Assembly (NCBI RefSeq): GCF_001043915.1
Contig: NZ_LABX01000062.1
Coordinates: 1-40,204 of the forward strand
Reading direction: 5' to 3'
Source of the DNA: Methylobacterium aquaticum
GTDB lineage: Bacteria; Pseudomonadota; Alphaproteobacteria; Rhizobiales; Beijerinckiaceae
DNA length: 40,204 nucleotides
Shown piece by piece: positions 24,118 through 32,480 of this stretch. The notes under the pieces were generated by a model. It was not told the DNA's origin and did not search any database. It worked only from the letters and a program-made list of their open reading frames with translations. The position numbers were made by a program, and so were the translations under genes. Each line of letters opens with the position of its first letter. Within the stretch, counting starts at the first letter, position 1.

Positions 24118-26424
24118 TCAGGTCAACCCGTAGCGGGCGAGGCGGGCGGCGGCCCTCGCCTCCCGGGCGAGGGCGGCGGCCTGGTCGAGGGGGGCCGTGC
24201 GCTGGCGCATCCAGGACAGGGCCTCGGCCTCGGCGCGGGCCTCGCCGGCTCCGCTCCGGCGCAGGATCGCCACGGCGATGCGCTCCCGCTCCCGCGGCGG
24301 GAACCAGGCGAAGGCCATGCGCAGCGACGGCAGCGCGCGCAGGAAATCCTCGTCGCCCCAGGCGGCGACCAGCCCCTCGACGGAGGCAAGGGTGGGCTCG
24401 CCCGCGATCTCCTCGCGGGCGAGCGCGAACAGGCCAGCGAGGAAGTCGCCGAGGCTGTCGGGCAGGCCGAAGCGGCGCAGCCGGCGCGCCGCCTCGTCCG
24501 CGCCGGCCCCCGCCTCGCCGCAGGCGACGAGGAAGCCGAGCGCCGCCCCGGCGAGCGCGGGCGGCGCTTGCCGGTCGGCGAGCCGGCGCCCGAGCATGGC
24601 GACGAAGGGCGGGCGCAGCGGGGCGAGCCCCGGCAGGTCGTCGGCGCAGTCGCGAAACAGGTCGCGGCAGGCGATCATCAGGTCGATGGCGGCAAGGCTC
24701 GCGCGGGGATCCGCAATCGCCTCGACGAGGCCGAGCGCGCGCTCCGCCAGGGCCAGGCAGAGGCGGGCGAGGGCGGGACGGGCCGCTCCGCCGAAGGCCG
24801 CGCCGAAGCGGTGGAGCCGCACGATCCGGCGCCCCGCGGCCCCCAGCCCGGCGGGGTCATGCCCCTCGGCGATGCCCCGGCTCAGGCGCGCCAGCAGCTC
24901 GCCCTCGATGGCGAGCCCCGCGAACAATGCGTCCGACAGGGCGCCCGCGAGCACGGAGAGGGAATCCGGTGCGGCTTCGATCCGGGCGGCGAGCCGGGCG
25001 GTGGCCGCCATGGCGAGCGTCCCGCCCCACTGCGAAGCCTCGATCAGCGCGCCGGGCCAGTGGGGATGGGGCGCGATGTCGAAGCTCTCGCGCGGCAGGC
25101 CCGGCTCGGCGAGGTCCGGCCCCTCGCTGCGGCTCACGCCCGGAAGCCCCAGGACGAGAAGCCGATGGAGCAGATGCGCCCGGGGCCGGTCGGCCGCCTC
25201 GGCCCAGTCGAGCGCGATCCGGCGCCGGCCCGCGCCCGGCTCCAGCCCGGCGGCGCGCAGGCGCTCCTCGACATCGGCGACGAGGGCCGGCCGGCGGGTG
25301 CCGGGGGCGAGCCGCCCCTCCCGGGTGCCGGCGAGCGCCTGCAGCATCGCGGCGAGCGCGGGATGGCCCGGCACGGCGGCGCTCGCCGTCCAGGCCGGGG
25401 GGGCGTCAAGGGCGTCCTTGACGAGGCTCGCCAGCGCGCCGTCGATCAGGTCGGCCCTCAGGACCGCCGGATGGGCCCTCAGCCGTGCCAGCCCCTCGGC
25501 GTGGACCGCCCAGGCGATGCGGTCGGCGGTCGAGACCACCTGTCCGGCAGCCCGCAATGCGGCGCTGATCGCGTCGGAGGCCCAGTCCGCGCCGGCGGCG
25601 AGCCCGCCCGCAGCGACGCGCTCGTAGTAGCCGGGAGAGGGCATTCCGGCGCTGTATCCCGAGAAGCGGTCGAGCCGGGGATAGGAGTAGGGCACCACGT
25701 AGCTGCCGGTGCGCAGGCCCTCCTCCGGCTCCCTCGGTTCGGGCCGGGTGCCGTCGGCCAGCCCGGCATAGCGCCGGATCGCGTCCGCGTGCCAGCCGCC
25801 GCAGACCAGCACGACGGGCCGGCCGCTTGCCTCGCCGAGGGCCCAGGCCGCGTGCGCCGCCATGAAGCGCTCGCGCGCCTCCTCTACCGGGTCGTCCGTG
25901 CCGGGCGGGCGCAGGAGATCGAAATAGCCCGCGAGCCGGGCCGGCAGCTCGGCCGGCGGCGCGGCCTCGGCGAGCGCGTCCCACAGGGCGTCCTGATCCT
26001 CGGCGCCGAGCGCCGCGGCGAGGGCCCGCTCGGCGGCCTCGGCCCGCGCCCCGTGCGGGTCGGCGTAGCGGTTGCGCCGCTCGCCGAAGGCCGGGTCCCA
26101 GGCGGGCAGGTCGCAGAACAGGATCTCGGCCCCCGCCGCGCGCCCGGAGACGAGGGCCTGCCATTCCGGCGAGAAGACGCAGAACGGCGTGTAGGAGGCG
26201 GCGCTGCCCCGCTCGTTGGCCCGGAACGAGAAGATCGCCACCGGCAGTTCGTGGTCGAGGGCGAGGTCGGCGAGGTACGGGTTGAAATCCGCCGGGCCCT
26301 CGATCAGCACGTAGGCCAGCCGCAGCCGCTCGATCGTGCGGCGCACGAGCCCGGCGCAGGCGGGGGAATGGTGGCGCACGCCGACGACCGTGAGGCCGGA
26401 TGCCTCGCCCGCCGGACCGCTCAT
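24118..26424 (-). CDS. DUF5682 family protein (YehM-like)
   Basis: This encodes 768 residues from the ATG at 26424, overlapping the MoxR stop (ATGA). The N-terminal motif TVVGVRHHSPACAG followed by YVLIEGPADFNPYL is characteristic of DUF5682. Other conserved stretches are VLVCGGWHADAIRRYAG (~235-250) and PYSYPRLDRFSGYSAGMPSP (~285-305). The paired His, the EGP motif and the GGWH motif suggest an enzyme-like alpha/beta core with metal or phosphate chemistry, but no reaction is established. The C-terminal ~350 residues are helical. E. coli YehM, next to the YehL ATPase, is of this family. Gene order MoxR then DUF5682 is conserved here, so the protein is probably a core partner of this ATPase. 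Confidence 0.82.
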   Translation of the reverse strand: MSGPAGEASGLTVVGVRHHSPACAGLVRRTIERLRLAYVLIEGPADFNPYLADLALDHELPVAIFSFRANERGSAASYTPFCVFSPEWQALVSGRAAGAEILFCDLPAWDPAFGERRNRYADPHGARAEAAERALAAALGAEDQDALWDALAEAAPPAELPARLAGYFDLLRPPGTDDPVEEARERFMAAHAAWALGEASGRPVVLVCGGWHADAIRRYAGLADGTRPEPREPEEGLRTGSYVVPYSYPRLDRFSGYSAGMPSPGYYERVAAGGLAAGADWASDAISAALRAAGQVVSTADRIAWAVHAEGLARLRAHPAVLRADLIDGALASLVKDALDAPPAWTASAAVPGHPALAAMLQALAGTREGRLAPGTRRPALVADVEERLRAAGLEPGAGRRRIALDWAEAADRPRAHLLHRLLVLGLPGVSRSEGPDLAEPGLPRESFDIAPHPHWPGALIEASQWGGTLAMAATARLAARIEAAPDSLSVLAGALSDALFAGLAIEGELLARLSRGIAEGHDPAGLGAAGRRIVRLHRFGAAFGGAARPALARLCLALAERALGLVEAIADPRASLAAIDLMIACRDLFRDCADDLPGLAPLRPPFVAMLGRRLADRQAPPALAGAALGFLVACGEAGAGADEAARRLRRFGLPDSLGDFLAGLFALAREEIAGEPTLASVEGLVAAWGDEDFLRALPSLRMAFAWFPPRERERIAVAILRRSGAGEARAEAEALSWMRQRTAPLDQAAALAREARAAARLARYGLT

Positions 26425-27530
26425 TGCGGCGTGAGCAGGTGACGCGCCGCGTAGAGTTCGCGCCAGCCCTCGCCCTTGCGCCCCGCCACGCGCTGGTCGA
26501 GGTAGCGGCGCAGGCGCGCCAGGTCCTCGGCATCGTCCTTGGCGGCGGTGCCGGCGAGGCACGCCACGATGTCCTCGGGACGCCCGGCATCGCCGCGCAG
26601 GAAATGCGCCTTGACCCCGATGGCATGGGCCACGCTGACGGCCTCCGCCGTGCTCATCACCGCGGAGAGCTTCTCGAGCCCCGTGCCCTCCGCATCCACC
26701 GCCTCGCGCAGCTCACGGAAGCAGGTGACGAGGAGGTCGAGCACGTCCGGATCCGGCGCATGCGGCACGCCGGAGCGGGCGAGCAGGCGGCCCGCCTCCC
26801 GCCGCACCAGCTCCCGCTCGGCGGCCGCGTCGGCGATGGGAAAGACGGTCTCGAAGCCGAAGCGGCGCTTGAGCGCCGCCGACATCTCGTTGACGCCCCG
26901 GTCGCGGGTGTTGGCCGTGGCGATCAGGTTGAAGCCCTCGCGGGCATAGACCATGCCGGCCTCGCCGGTCAGTTCCGGCACCGCGAGCACCCGGTCGGAG
27001 AGGACGGAGAGCAGGCTGTCCTGCACCTCCAGCGGGCAGCGGGTGATCTCCTCGAATCGCACGAGACGGCCCTCGCGCATCCCGCGGTGGAGGGCGCCGG
27101 GCACGAGGGCGCGCTCGCTCGGCCCCTCGGAGACCAGGAGCGCGTAGTTCCAGCCGTAGCGGATCTGGTCCTCGGTCAGCGCGGCGCCGCCCTGGATCGT
27201 CAGCGTCGAGGAACCGCTGATCGCGGCGGCCAGCAGTTCCGACAACAGGCTCTTCGCCGTCCCCGGCTCGCCGATCAGCAGGAGGGCGCGCGAGGTGGCG
27301 AGCGTGACCATGGCGCGCTCGACGAGCGCGGGGGCGCAGACGACCTTGGCGGCGTCGGGCCGGTCACCGCAGATGAAACGCCGCACGCCCTGGAGCGAGA
27401 GCCGCCAGCCGGGCGGGCGCGGCGCGGTGTCCTCCGCCGTCAGGCGCGCCAGTTCCTCCGCATGGACGATCTCCGCCGGGGGGCGCTGGCGCGCCTCGCC
27501 CTCCGTCCGCGCCCGTCCCGCTCTCGCCAT
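26421..27530 (-). CDS. MoxR-family AAA+ ATPase (YehL-like)
   Basis: This encodes 369 residues from the ATG at 27530, preceded by GGAAGA; longer in-phase upstream sequence is nonsense. Walker A is GEPGTAKS (87-94), Walker B LVRFEE (156-161), and sensor 1 lies in IATANTRDRG (Asn207). The insert QDSLLSVLSDRVLAVPEL and the KRRFGFETVFPI stretch after the arginine finger are usual for the YehL-type MoxR group. It is the first gene of a six-gene operon with DUF5682, two WGR-DUF4132 proteins, a vWA protein and a SWIM protein, most joined by overlapping stops and starts. It should form a hexameric ring that acts on the vWA protein or on targets recognised by the WGR and SWIM proteins. Confidence 0.9.
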   Translation of the reverse strand: MARAGRARTEGEARQRPPAEIVHAEELARLTAEDTAPRPPGWRLSLQGVRRFICGDRPDAAKVVCAPALVERAMVTLATSRALLLIGEPGTAKSLLSELLAAAISGSSTLTIQGGAALTEDQIRYGWNYALLVSEGPSERALVPGALHRGMREGRLVRFEEITRCPLEVQDSLLSVLSDRVLAVPELTGEAGMVYAREGFNLIATANTRDRGVNEMSAALKRRFGFETVFPIADAAAERELVRREAGRLLARSGVPHAPDPDVLDLLVTCFRELREAVDAEGTGLEKLSAVMSTAEAVSVAHAIGVKAHFLRGDAGRPEDIVACLAGTAAKDDAEDLARLRRYLDQRVAGRKGEGWRELYAARHLLTPQ

Positions 27531-27862
27531 GCCGTCTTCCCCCCGCGTCGCTGATCCGGATCGGTGCCGCCGTGCCCACCGGCGGCGAGAGAGGTCTACC
27601 GCTACGCGGAAGAAATCCTGGTTTGGGACCGATCGGCGGGGAGGCTGCCAAGCCGGATTTCCTCGGTGCCGCGGTACATCATGCAGCGCGCCTCCCATCG
27701 CCCGCGTCAGGCACGCCGCCATGCGCTCCGGCCGCAACCGGCGTCGCGGACGAGACCGATCCCCCGAGGCCCACAATGCCGCCCGGTCCGCGATCTTGCC
27801 CGTCGCGCCACCGACGGACGCGGCGCCCGCTGCGAGACGGCCGCGTCGCCGCCCGTGGGCCG
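27531..27862. other. Intergenic gap upstream of the YehL-like operon
   Basis: These 332 bases separate the last PKS-operon gene from the YehL-like ATPase start; both lie on the minus strand. The promoter of the ATPase operon should be here. Visible elements are a 10-bp palindrome GATCCGGATC at 27553-27562 and a hairpin GCCGCC/GGCGGC around 27567-27587, both just upstream of the start, which could be operator-like. I find no good -35/-10 pair and no T-rich terminator for the PKS operon. Confidence 0.35.
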
Positions 27863-28699
27863 TCACCTGTCCGACCACCGCGGCTCGCGCCGCTGCTGCT
27901 GTGCCTCATAGCCTTCCTGGAGGTCGGCACTGAAGAAATGGCCGGCATTGTACAGGGCGACCTGCCTCAGGCCGCTCTCCTCTTCGGGCAGCTCCCGCTC
28001 ATCCATCAACTGCTTCACCGCCTGCACCACCTGGGGGGCGTTGCGGGCGATCTCCTGGCCGAGCTGGCGGCCAGCGGCGAGCAGTGCCTCGCGAGCGGGG
28101 TAGACCGCATTGACCAGCCCGATCGCCTGGGCCCGCTCGGCGCCGACCGGCATGCCGGTGAAGGCCATCTCGCGGGCCGGGCCGCGGCCGACGATCCGCG
28201 GCAACCAGGTCAGGGTGCCGAGATCGGCCACCATGGCGAGCCGGGTCTCGTGCACGGCGAACTGGGCATCGGCGGTGCACAGCCTGATATCGGCCGCGCA
28301 GGCGAGATCGAGGCCGCCGCCGAGGCAGAACCCGTTGACGGCCGCGATCACCGGCTGCGGACAGCGGCGGACCGCCAGCAGGGCGGCCTGGAAGCGGCGG
28401 ATGGTCCGGTGCAGAAGCGCGGTCCGGCTCGCCGGCGCCTCGCCGGGTTGGGCCGGTGGCAGCAGCGTCAGCGACAGCTCCTTGTCGAGCCCGATGCTGA
28501 AGGCCCGCCCCTCGGCCCGCAGCAGGACCGCGCGCACGGTGCGGCTCTCGGCGATCCGGGCGAAGACCGCCGCCAGCTCGTCGAAGAAGGCCGGGTCCAT
28601 GGCATTGAGCCGGCCCGGATTGGCGAGGACCACCTCCGCCAGGGGCGCCTCGACGACGTGAAGCCGCCCTGTCTCAGCCACGATGCTCACCTCCGTCAT
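27863..28699 (-). CDS. Crotonase of dienoyl-CoA-isomerase type in the PKS operon
   Basis: This encodes 278 residues from an ATG with a strong GAGGAGG site, starting 26 bases inside the enoyl reductase gene. The crotonase fold is clear: oxyanion loops FSIGLD (~68-72) and FCLGGGLDLACAADIRL (~124-140). The residues HETRLAMVADLGTLTWLP hold Glu151 and, eight residues on, Asp159. This is the spacing of the catalytic Glu/Asp pair of delta3,5-delta2,4-dienoyl-CoA isomerases. It differs from the two beta-branching crotonases in this operon. The likely role is moving double bonds in a polyketide intermediate held on an ACP, or acting on a CoA precursor. A housekeeping fatty-acid role is less likely given the coupling. 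The activity is inferred from the two residues and the position. Confidence 0.8.
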   Translation of the reverse strand: MTEVSIVAETGRLHVVEAPLAEVVLANPGRLNAMDPAFFDELAAVFARIAESRTVRAVLLRAEGRAFSIGLDKELSLTLLPPAQPGEAPASRTALLHRTIRRFQAALLAVRRCPQPVIAAVNGFCLGGGLDLACAADIRLCTADAQFAVHETRLAMVADLGTLTWLPRIVGRGPAREMAFTGMPVGAERAQAIGLVNAVYPAREALLAAGRQLGQEIARNAPQVVQAVKQLMDERELPEEESGLRQVALYNAGHFFSADLQEGYEAQQQRREPRWSDR

Positions 28700-30050
28700 G
28701 CCCGCCTCCTCGCGCCCTCAGCCTCTCGGCGGCGGCGTCCATCAGGGCGAGGCCGATCGCGTCGACGTGGCGGCAGCGCCAGTCCTCGAAGGGGCCGCCC
28801 CGTGCCCAGTCGTTGAAGGCGCCCATGGCCGGCCCGCAATGGACCTGCCAGTCGGCGCGCCGGGACTCGTCGCCCGCCATGGCGAGGCGGTTCGCCTGGA
28901 TCCAGTACCAGCGCAGCACCATGGCGAGCTTCTGCTTCGGGTTGGCCTCGGCGGCATCCAGGATCTCCGGCGCCGTGCGGGCGTAATGGGTACAGGTTTC
29001 GTCCCAGACGGCGGCGACCGATCGGCCGAAATATTGCCGCTCGATCTGCCGCAGAGTCTCGGCCGGGACGTCGTGGAGGCCATCGTGCCGGCGCCACACC
29101 TCGTAGAGGCGGTTGGCCCGCGCGCAGAACAGGAGGCCGCGGCGCAGAACCTGGATCCGCGCGCCGATCTCGAACATGTCGCCGGCCGGTGCGAAGTCGG
29201 TATCCTGTGGGCCGGCCTCGGCCAGAAGGTCCTTGACCGCGTCCGACGTCGCGGCCTCGACGGTGCCTTGGTTGATCGAGCCGGTCAGCACGAAATCCGC
29301 CCCCATGGCGAAGGCGGCCGCGAGGGCTGCCGGAGTGCCGAGCCCCCCCGCCAGCCCGACCCGCGGCGGCCGGCTCAGGCGGTGCCGGCGCACCTCCCGG
29401 TCCCGCAGGGCCTGCATCGCGGGGAGCAGCACCAGGGCCGGTCGCCGGTCGGTATGGCCACCGCTCTCCGCTTCGGCGCAGATGTCGTCGGCCAGGGGCA
29501 GATGCGCGGCCAGGGCCGCCTCCTGGGCTGTGATGCGCCCCTGCGCCGCCAGGGCCGCGACCAGGGCGGGCGGCGCCGGGCTCATGAACTGGGCGCCGAC
29601 CTCGAGCCGCGAGACCTTGCCGAGCACCCGGTTGGCCGGCAGCGGCGCGCCGTCCGGCCCGGCCCGCAACCCGGTCAGGCGGTAGCGCACCAGGGCCGGA
29701 GTGACTTCGAGATAGGCCGCGGCCTCGACGGAGCGGACGCCCTCCTCCAGCAGCAGGTCGACCGTCGCCTCCTCGAGCGCCGGCATGCCGATCGGGTGCA
29801 GCAGGTTGACGCCCCAGGGCGCCCCCGGTCCGGCCGCGGCGCGGATCCGCCGCACCGCCGAGCGGACCGTGACCAGCCGCTGGCCGCCGGCGCCGTACCA
29901 GGACATCAGGCCCGCCCGGGCCATGCGGATCACCAGGTCCGGCGAGGCGATGCCCTTGGCCATCGCCCCCGCCGCATAGGCGAGGCGCACGCCGTGGTCG
30001 CGGCGGAACCCCGGATCGCCGAGATGGACCGCGGCGGACGACCCGCCCAT
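28674..30050 (-). CDS. PfaD-type trans-acting enoyl reductase
   Basis: This encodes 458 residues from an ATG that shares a base with the AT stop (TGATG). The FMN-binding TIM-barrel signatures of PfaD/2-nitropropane-dioxygenase-like reductases are visible: ICAEAESGGHTDRRP, VGLAGGLGTPAALAAAFAMG and ADFVLTGSINQGTVEA. The N-terminus begins LGDPGFRRDHGVRLAYAAGA. The C-terminal ~150 residues (LPxE-type helices with NPKQKLAMVLRWYWIQANRL) are the usual lid of this family. In trans-AT synthases such free ERs reduce enoyl-ACP intermediates at modules that lack an ER domain. It uses NAD(P)H and FMN in the cytosol. Length is normal for the family. Which module it serves lies outside the window. Confidence 0.88.
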   Translation of the reverse strand: MGGSSAAVHLGDPGFRRDHGVRLAYAAGAMAKGIASPDLVIRMARAGLMSWYGAGGQRLVTVRSAVRRIRAAAGPGAPWGVNLLHPIGMPALEEATVDLLLEEGVRSVEAAAYLEVTPALVRYRLTGLRAGPDGAPLPANRVLGKVSRLEVGAQFMSPAPPALVAALAAQGRITAQEAALAAHLPLADDICAEAESGGHTDRRPALVLLPAMQALRDREVRRHRLSRPPRVGLAGGLGTPAALAAAFAMGADFVLTGSINQGTVEAATSDAVKDLLAEAGPQDTDFAPAGDMFEIGARIQVLRRGLLFCARANRLYEVWRRHDGLHDVPAETLRQIERQYFGRSVAAVWDETCTHYARTAPEILDAAEANPKQKLAMVLRWYWIQANRLAMAGDESRRADWQVHCGPAMGAFNDWARGGPFEDWRCRHVDAIGLALMDAAAERLRARGGGHDGGEHRG

Positions 30051-30934
30051 CAGCTGGCGAAGACCGAAGCCGCGCGGATCTGGTCGATCAGCCGGGTCAT
30101 GCTGCGGCCCGGCCCGATCTCCTGGAAGTCCCGCAGGCCCATGCGCAGCAGGTACTCGATGCACTCGATCCAGCGCACCGGCGCGGTGATCTGCGCCTGC
30201 AACTCCCCGGCGATCTCGTCGTCGCGATACGCGAAGGCGCGGCGGTTCCCGATCACCGGGAAGGCGAGCGGCGCGAAGGCGACCTCCGCCAGGGTTCGGC
30301 CGAAGGCCGCGGCGGCGTCCCGCATGGCGCGGGAATGGAAGGCGGCGCTGACGTCGAGGCGGATCACCGCCCGCGCGCCGGCGGCGCGCAGCGGCGCCTC
30401 GGCGGCCTCCAGTGCCGCCACCGGGCCGGCGACGACCGTCTGCTCGTAGGAATTGACGTTGGCGACGTCGAGGGCCGGATGCGCCGCCACGACCTCGGCG
30501 AGGCGGCGCGGCGCCAGCCCGATCACCGCCGCCATGCCGCCGCCCTGGGCCAGCCCCATCAGCCGGCCGCGCTCGGCGACCAGCCGCAGGCCGGTGACGA
30601 GGTCGAAGCCGCCGGCGGCATGCAGCGCCACATACTCGCCGAGGGAATGGCCCGCGGCCGCGGCCGGGTCGACGCCGCCATCCTCGCGCCAGGCCCGGTA
30701 CTCCAGGGCGCAGGTCAGGAACAGGGCCGGCTGGGTGTAGCGCGTCTGGCCGAGCCGTCCCTCGGGATCGTCCAGGCAGAGCCGGTCGATCCGCCAGCCC
30801 AGCACCTCGCACGCCTCCTCGACCGCATGGGGAAAGCGCGCGAACGCCGCGCGGCCCATCCCGGCGACCTGGGCGCCCTGGCCGGGAAAGATGCAGGCGA
30901 CCCGGGGAGGGATCGCGGTGGAATCGCGCCGCAT
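30050..30934 (-). CDS. Trans-acting malonyl-CoA acyltransferase
   Basis: This encodes 294 residues from the ATG at 30934, 5 bases after the ECH2 stop. Motifs are those of malonyl-CoA:ACP transacylases: IFPGQGAQ (15-22), nucleophile Ser97 in GHSLGE, and His200 in SAAFHSRAM. The A-x-FHS form predicts malonyl rather than methylmalonyl. A free AT is needed because the PKS modules seen here have no integrated AT, only a short linker after the KS. It loads malonyl groups onto ACPs in trans. A second AT or acyl hydrolase is not visible in the window; this single-domain form could serve elongation. Function assignment is firm; which ACPs it charges is inferred. Confidence 0.92.
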   Translation of the reverse strand: MRRDSTAIPPRVACIFPGQGAQVAGMGRAAFARFPHAVEEACEVLGWRIDRLCLDDPEGRLGQTRYTQPALFLTCALEYRAWREDGGVDPAAAAGHSLGEYVALHAAGGFDLVTGLRLVAERGRLMGLAQGGGMAAVIGLAPRRLAEVVAAHPALDVANVNSYEQTVVAGPVAALEAAEAPLRAAGARAVIRLDVSAAFHSRAMRDAAAAFGRTLAEVAFAPLAFPVIGNRRAFAYRDDEIAGELQAQITAPVRWIECIEYLLRMGLRDFQEIGPGRSMTRLIDQIRAASVFAS

Positions 30935-30939
30935 GGCTG

Positions 30940-31689
30940 TCAGCTCCCGAACAGGGTCTCGATGCGCTGGCGCACCACCGGCTGGACGAAGGTGGTCTTG
31001 TGCATCTCCAGCTCGGCGGCGACGGTGGCCGGCAGGGCGGCGCGCAGGGGAGCCGCCAGGTGCGCCTTCAGCAGCCGCACCGACACCACCGGCTTGTCGG
31101 CCACCTCGCGGGCCAGCCTCATCGCCGCCGGGATGACCTCGGCGCGCCGGAGCACCCGGCAGCCGATGCCACGGCGGGCCAGCTCGCCGCCGTGATAGCT
31201 GGCCGCGCTGAACATCATCTCGCTGGCGAGCAGCCCGCCGAACCGGGCCGGGATCACCAGGGTGGCGCCCATGCCGGGGGTGAAGCCGTACTTCATGAAG
31301 TTCGCGCCGTAGAGCGCTTCCTCGGCCAGGATCACCATGTCGGCAAACAGCCCCATGGCGAGGCCGCCGCCGAGGGCATGGCCCTGCATGGCGGCGATCA
31401 CCGGCACCGGGCAGTCGAGGAACAGCCGATAGAGCGGCAGGTCGTCGAACTTGATCCGCCCCTCGAAGATGCCGAGCAGCTCGTCGCGGGTCCCGCCGGG
31501 GCAGAAGATGCTGCCATAGCCGTGCACGACCACCACCCGCAGATCCTCCGCCGCCGCGATCGCCGCGAAGCTGCGGATCAGCCCGTCGACCATCGCCGGG
31601 CTGAAGGTGTTGGAATGGGTGCGGTCGGCCAGCTCGACCACGGCGATGCCGGGTTCCGGGCAGGTCAGGTGGACGACGTCGCCGCTCAT
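30940..31689 (-). CDS. ECH2, decarboxylating crotonase of the beta-branching cassette
   Basis: This encodes 249 residues from the ATG at 31689, overlapping the ECH1 stop (ATGA). Oxyanion loops are IFCPGGTRDE and MQGHALGGGLAMGLFADMV. The stretch NFMKYGFTPGMGATL is the hallmark of ECH2 decarboxylases such as PksI. ECH2 decarboxylates 3-methylglutaconyl-ACP, made by ECH1, to leave a beta-methyl or exo-methylene branch with a double bond. It directly follows the KS, HMG-synthase and ECH1 genes, completing the usual cassette order. Whether the product is alpha,beta or beta,gamma unsaturated cannot be told by eye. Confidence 0.9.
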   Translation of the reverse strand: MSGDVVHLTCPEPGIAVVELADRTHSNTFSPAMVDGLIRSFAAIAAAEDLRVVVVHGYGSIFCPGGTRDELLGIFEGRIKFDDLPLYRLFLDCPVPVIAAMQGHALGGGLAMGLFADMVILAEEALYGANFMKYGFTPGMGATLVIPARFGGLLASEMMFSAASYHGGELARRGIGCRVLRRAEVIPAAMRLAREVADKPVVSVRLLKAHLAAPLRAALPATVAAELEMHKTTFVQPVVRQRIETLFGS

Positions 31690-32480
31690 CGGAGGCCCCC
31701 CCGGCCGGCACCCTGCCAGACTCCCTGCGCCATCAAGTCGTGGATGCGGGCGGCCGCGTCCGGGTCGGCCAGGAGGCTGCCGATGCGGCCGACGGCGTAA
31801 TCCTCGATCTCGCGGGTGATCGGCGCCAGGCCGTCGAAATAGGCTTTGGCGGCGGCCACCGTCCGCTCGGGCACCCGCTCGCATCCGAGCAGGAGATGGC
31901 GCAGCGCCTCGGCGGCACCGGGGCCGGCGGCGTCGACGAGGCCGGCCGCAAGCGCCTCCTGCGGCCCCAGCCACGGCGCCGCCAGGGTCATCCGGTAGGC
32001 GGTCCGGAAGCCGGTGCGGCGGATCAGGAACGGCATCAGCGTCGCCGGCAGCAGGCCGATCAGCGCCTCCGACAGGCGGAAGCTGGCACCGGGCTCGGCC
32101 ACGGCGAAATCCGCCGCCGCGACGAAGCCGATGCCCCCGGCCTCGCAGCGCCCCGCCACCCGGCAGGCGATGATCTTGGGCGAGCGGGTGAAGCGGCGCA
32201 GCAGGGCGAGGTAGCGGCGGGCCCCGGCCTCGGCGGCCGGCTGCCCCATGGCGCCGCCGGCAAGCGCAGCCTCCAGGTCGAGGCCGGAGCAGAACACCTC
32301 GGCATTGCCCTCCAGGACCACGCTGCGCAGGGCGGGATCGGCCTCCGCCTCGTCGAGGGCCGCGCCGAGGGCGCTCAGCATGGTGTGGTCGATGGCGTTG
32401 TGCTGGGCGGGCCGCGAGAGCGTCACCACCATCAGGCGGCCGCGGCGCAGGATCCGCACGGGGGGCTCCGGGTCGCTCAT
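31686..32480 (-). CDS. ECH1, dehydrating crotonase of the beta-branching cassette
   Basis: This encodes 264 residues from the ATG at 32480, overlapping the HMG-synthase stop. The crotonase motifs are VFCSGLDLEAALAGG and GRCEAGGIGFVAAADFAVAEP, with FRLSEALIGLLPATLMPFL as the substrate helix. ECH1 dehydrates 3-hydroxy-3-methylglutaryl-ACP to 3-methylglutaconyl-ACP, the substrate of ECH2. PksH-type proteins have the same FC(S/T)GLD loop. The next gene is ECH2 with a 4-base overlap, so both are made in equal amounts. Length is standard for the family. The assignment rests on motifs and on the position within a complete cassette. Confidence 0.88.
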   Translation of the reverse strand: MSDPEPPVRILRRGRLMVVTLSRPAQHNAIDHTMLSALGAALDEAEADPALRSVVLEGNAEVFCSGLDLEAALAGGAMGQPAAEAGARRYLALLRRFTRSPKIIACRVAGRCEAGGIGFVAAADFAVAEPGASFRLSEALIGLLPATLMPFLIRRTGFRTAYRMTLAAPWLGPQEALAAGLVDAAGPGAAEALRHLLLGCERVPERTVAAAKAYFDGLAPITREIEDYAVGRIGSLLADPDAAARIHDLMAQGVWQGAGRGGLR

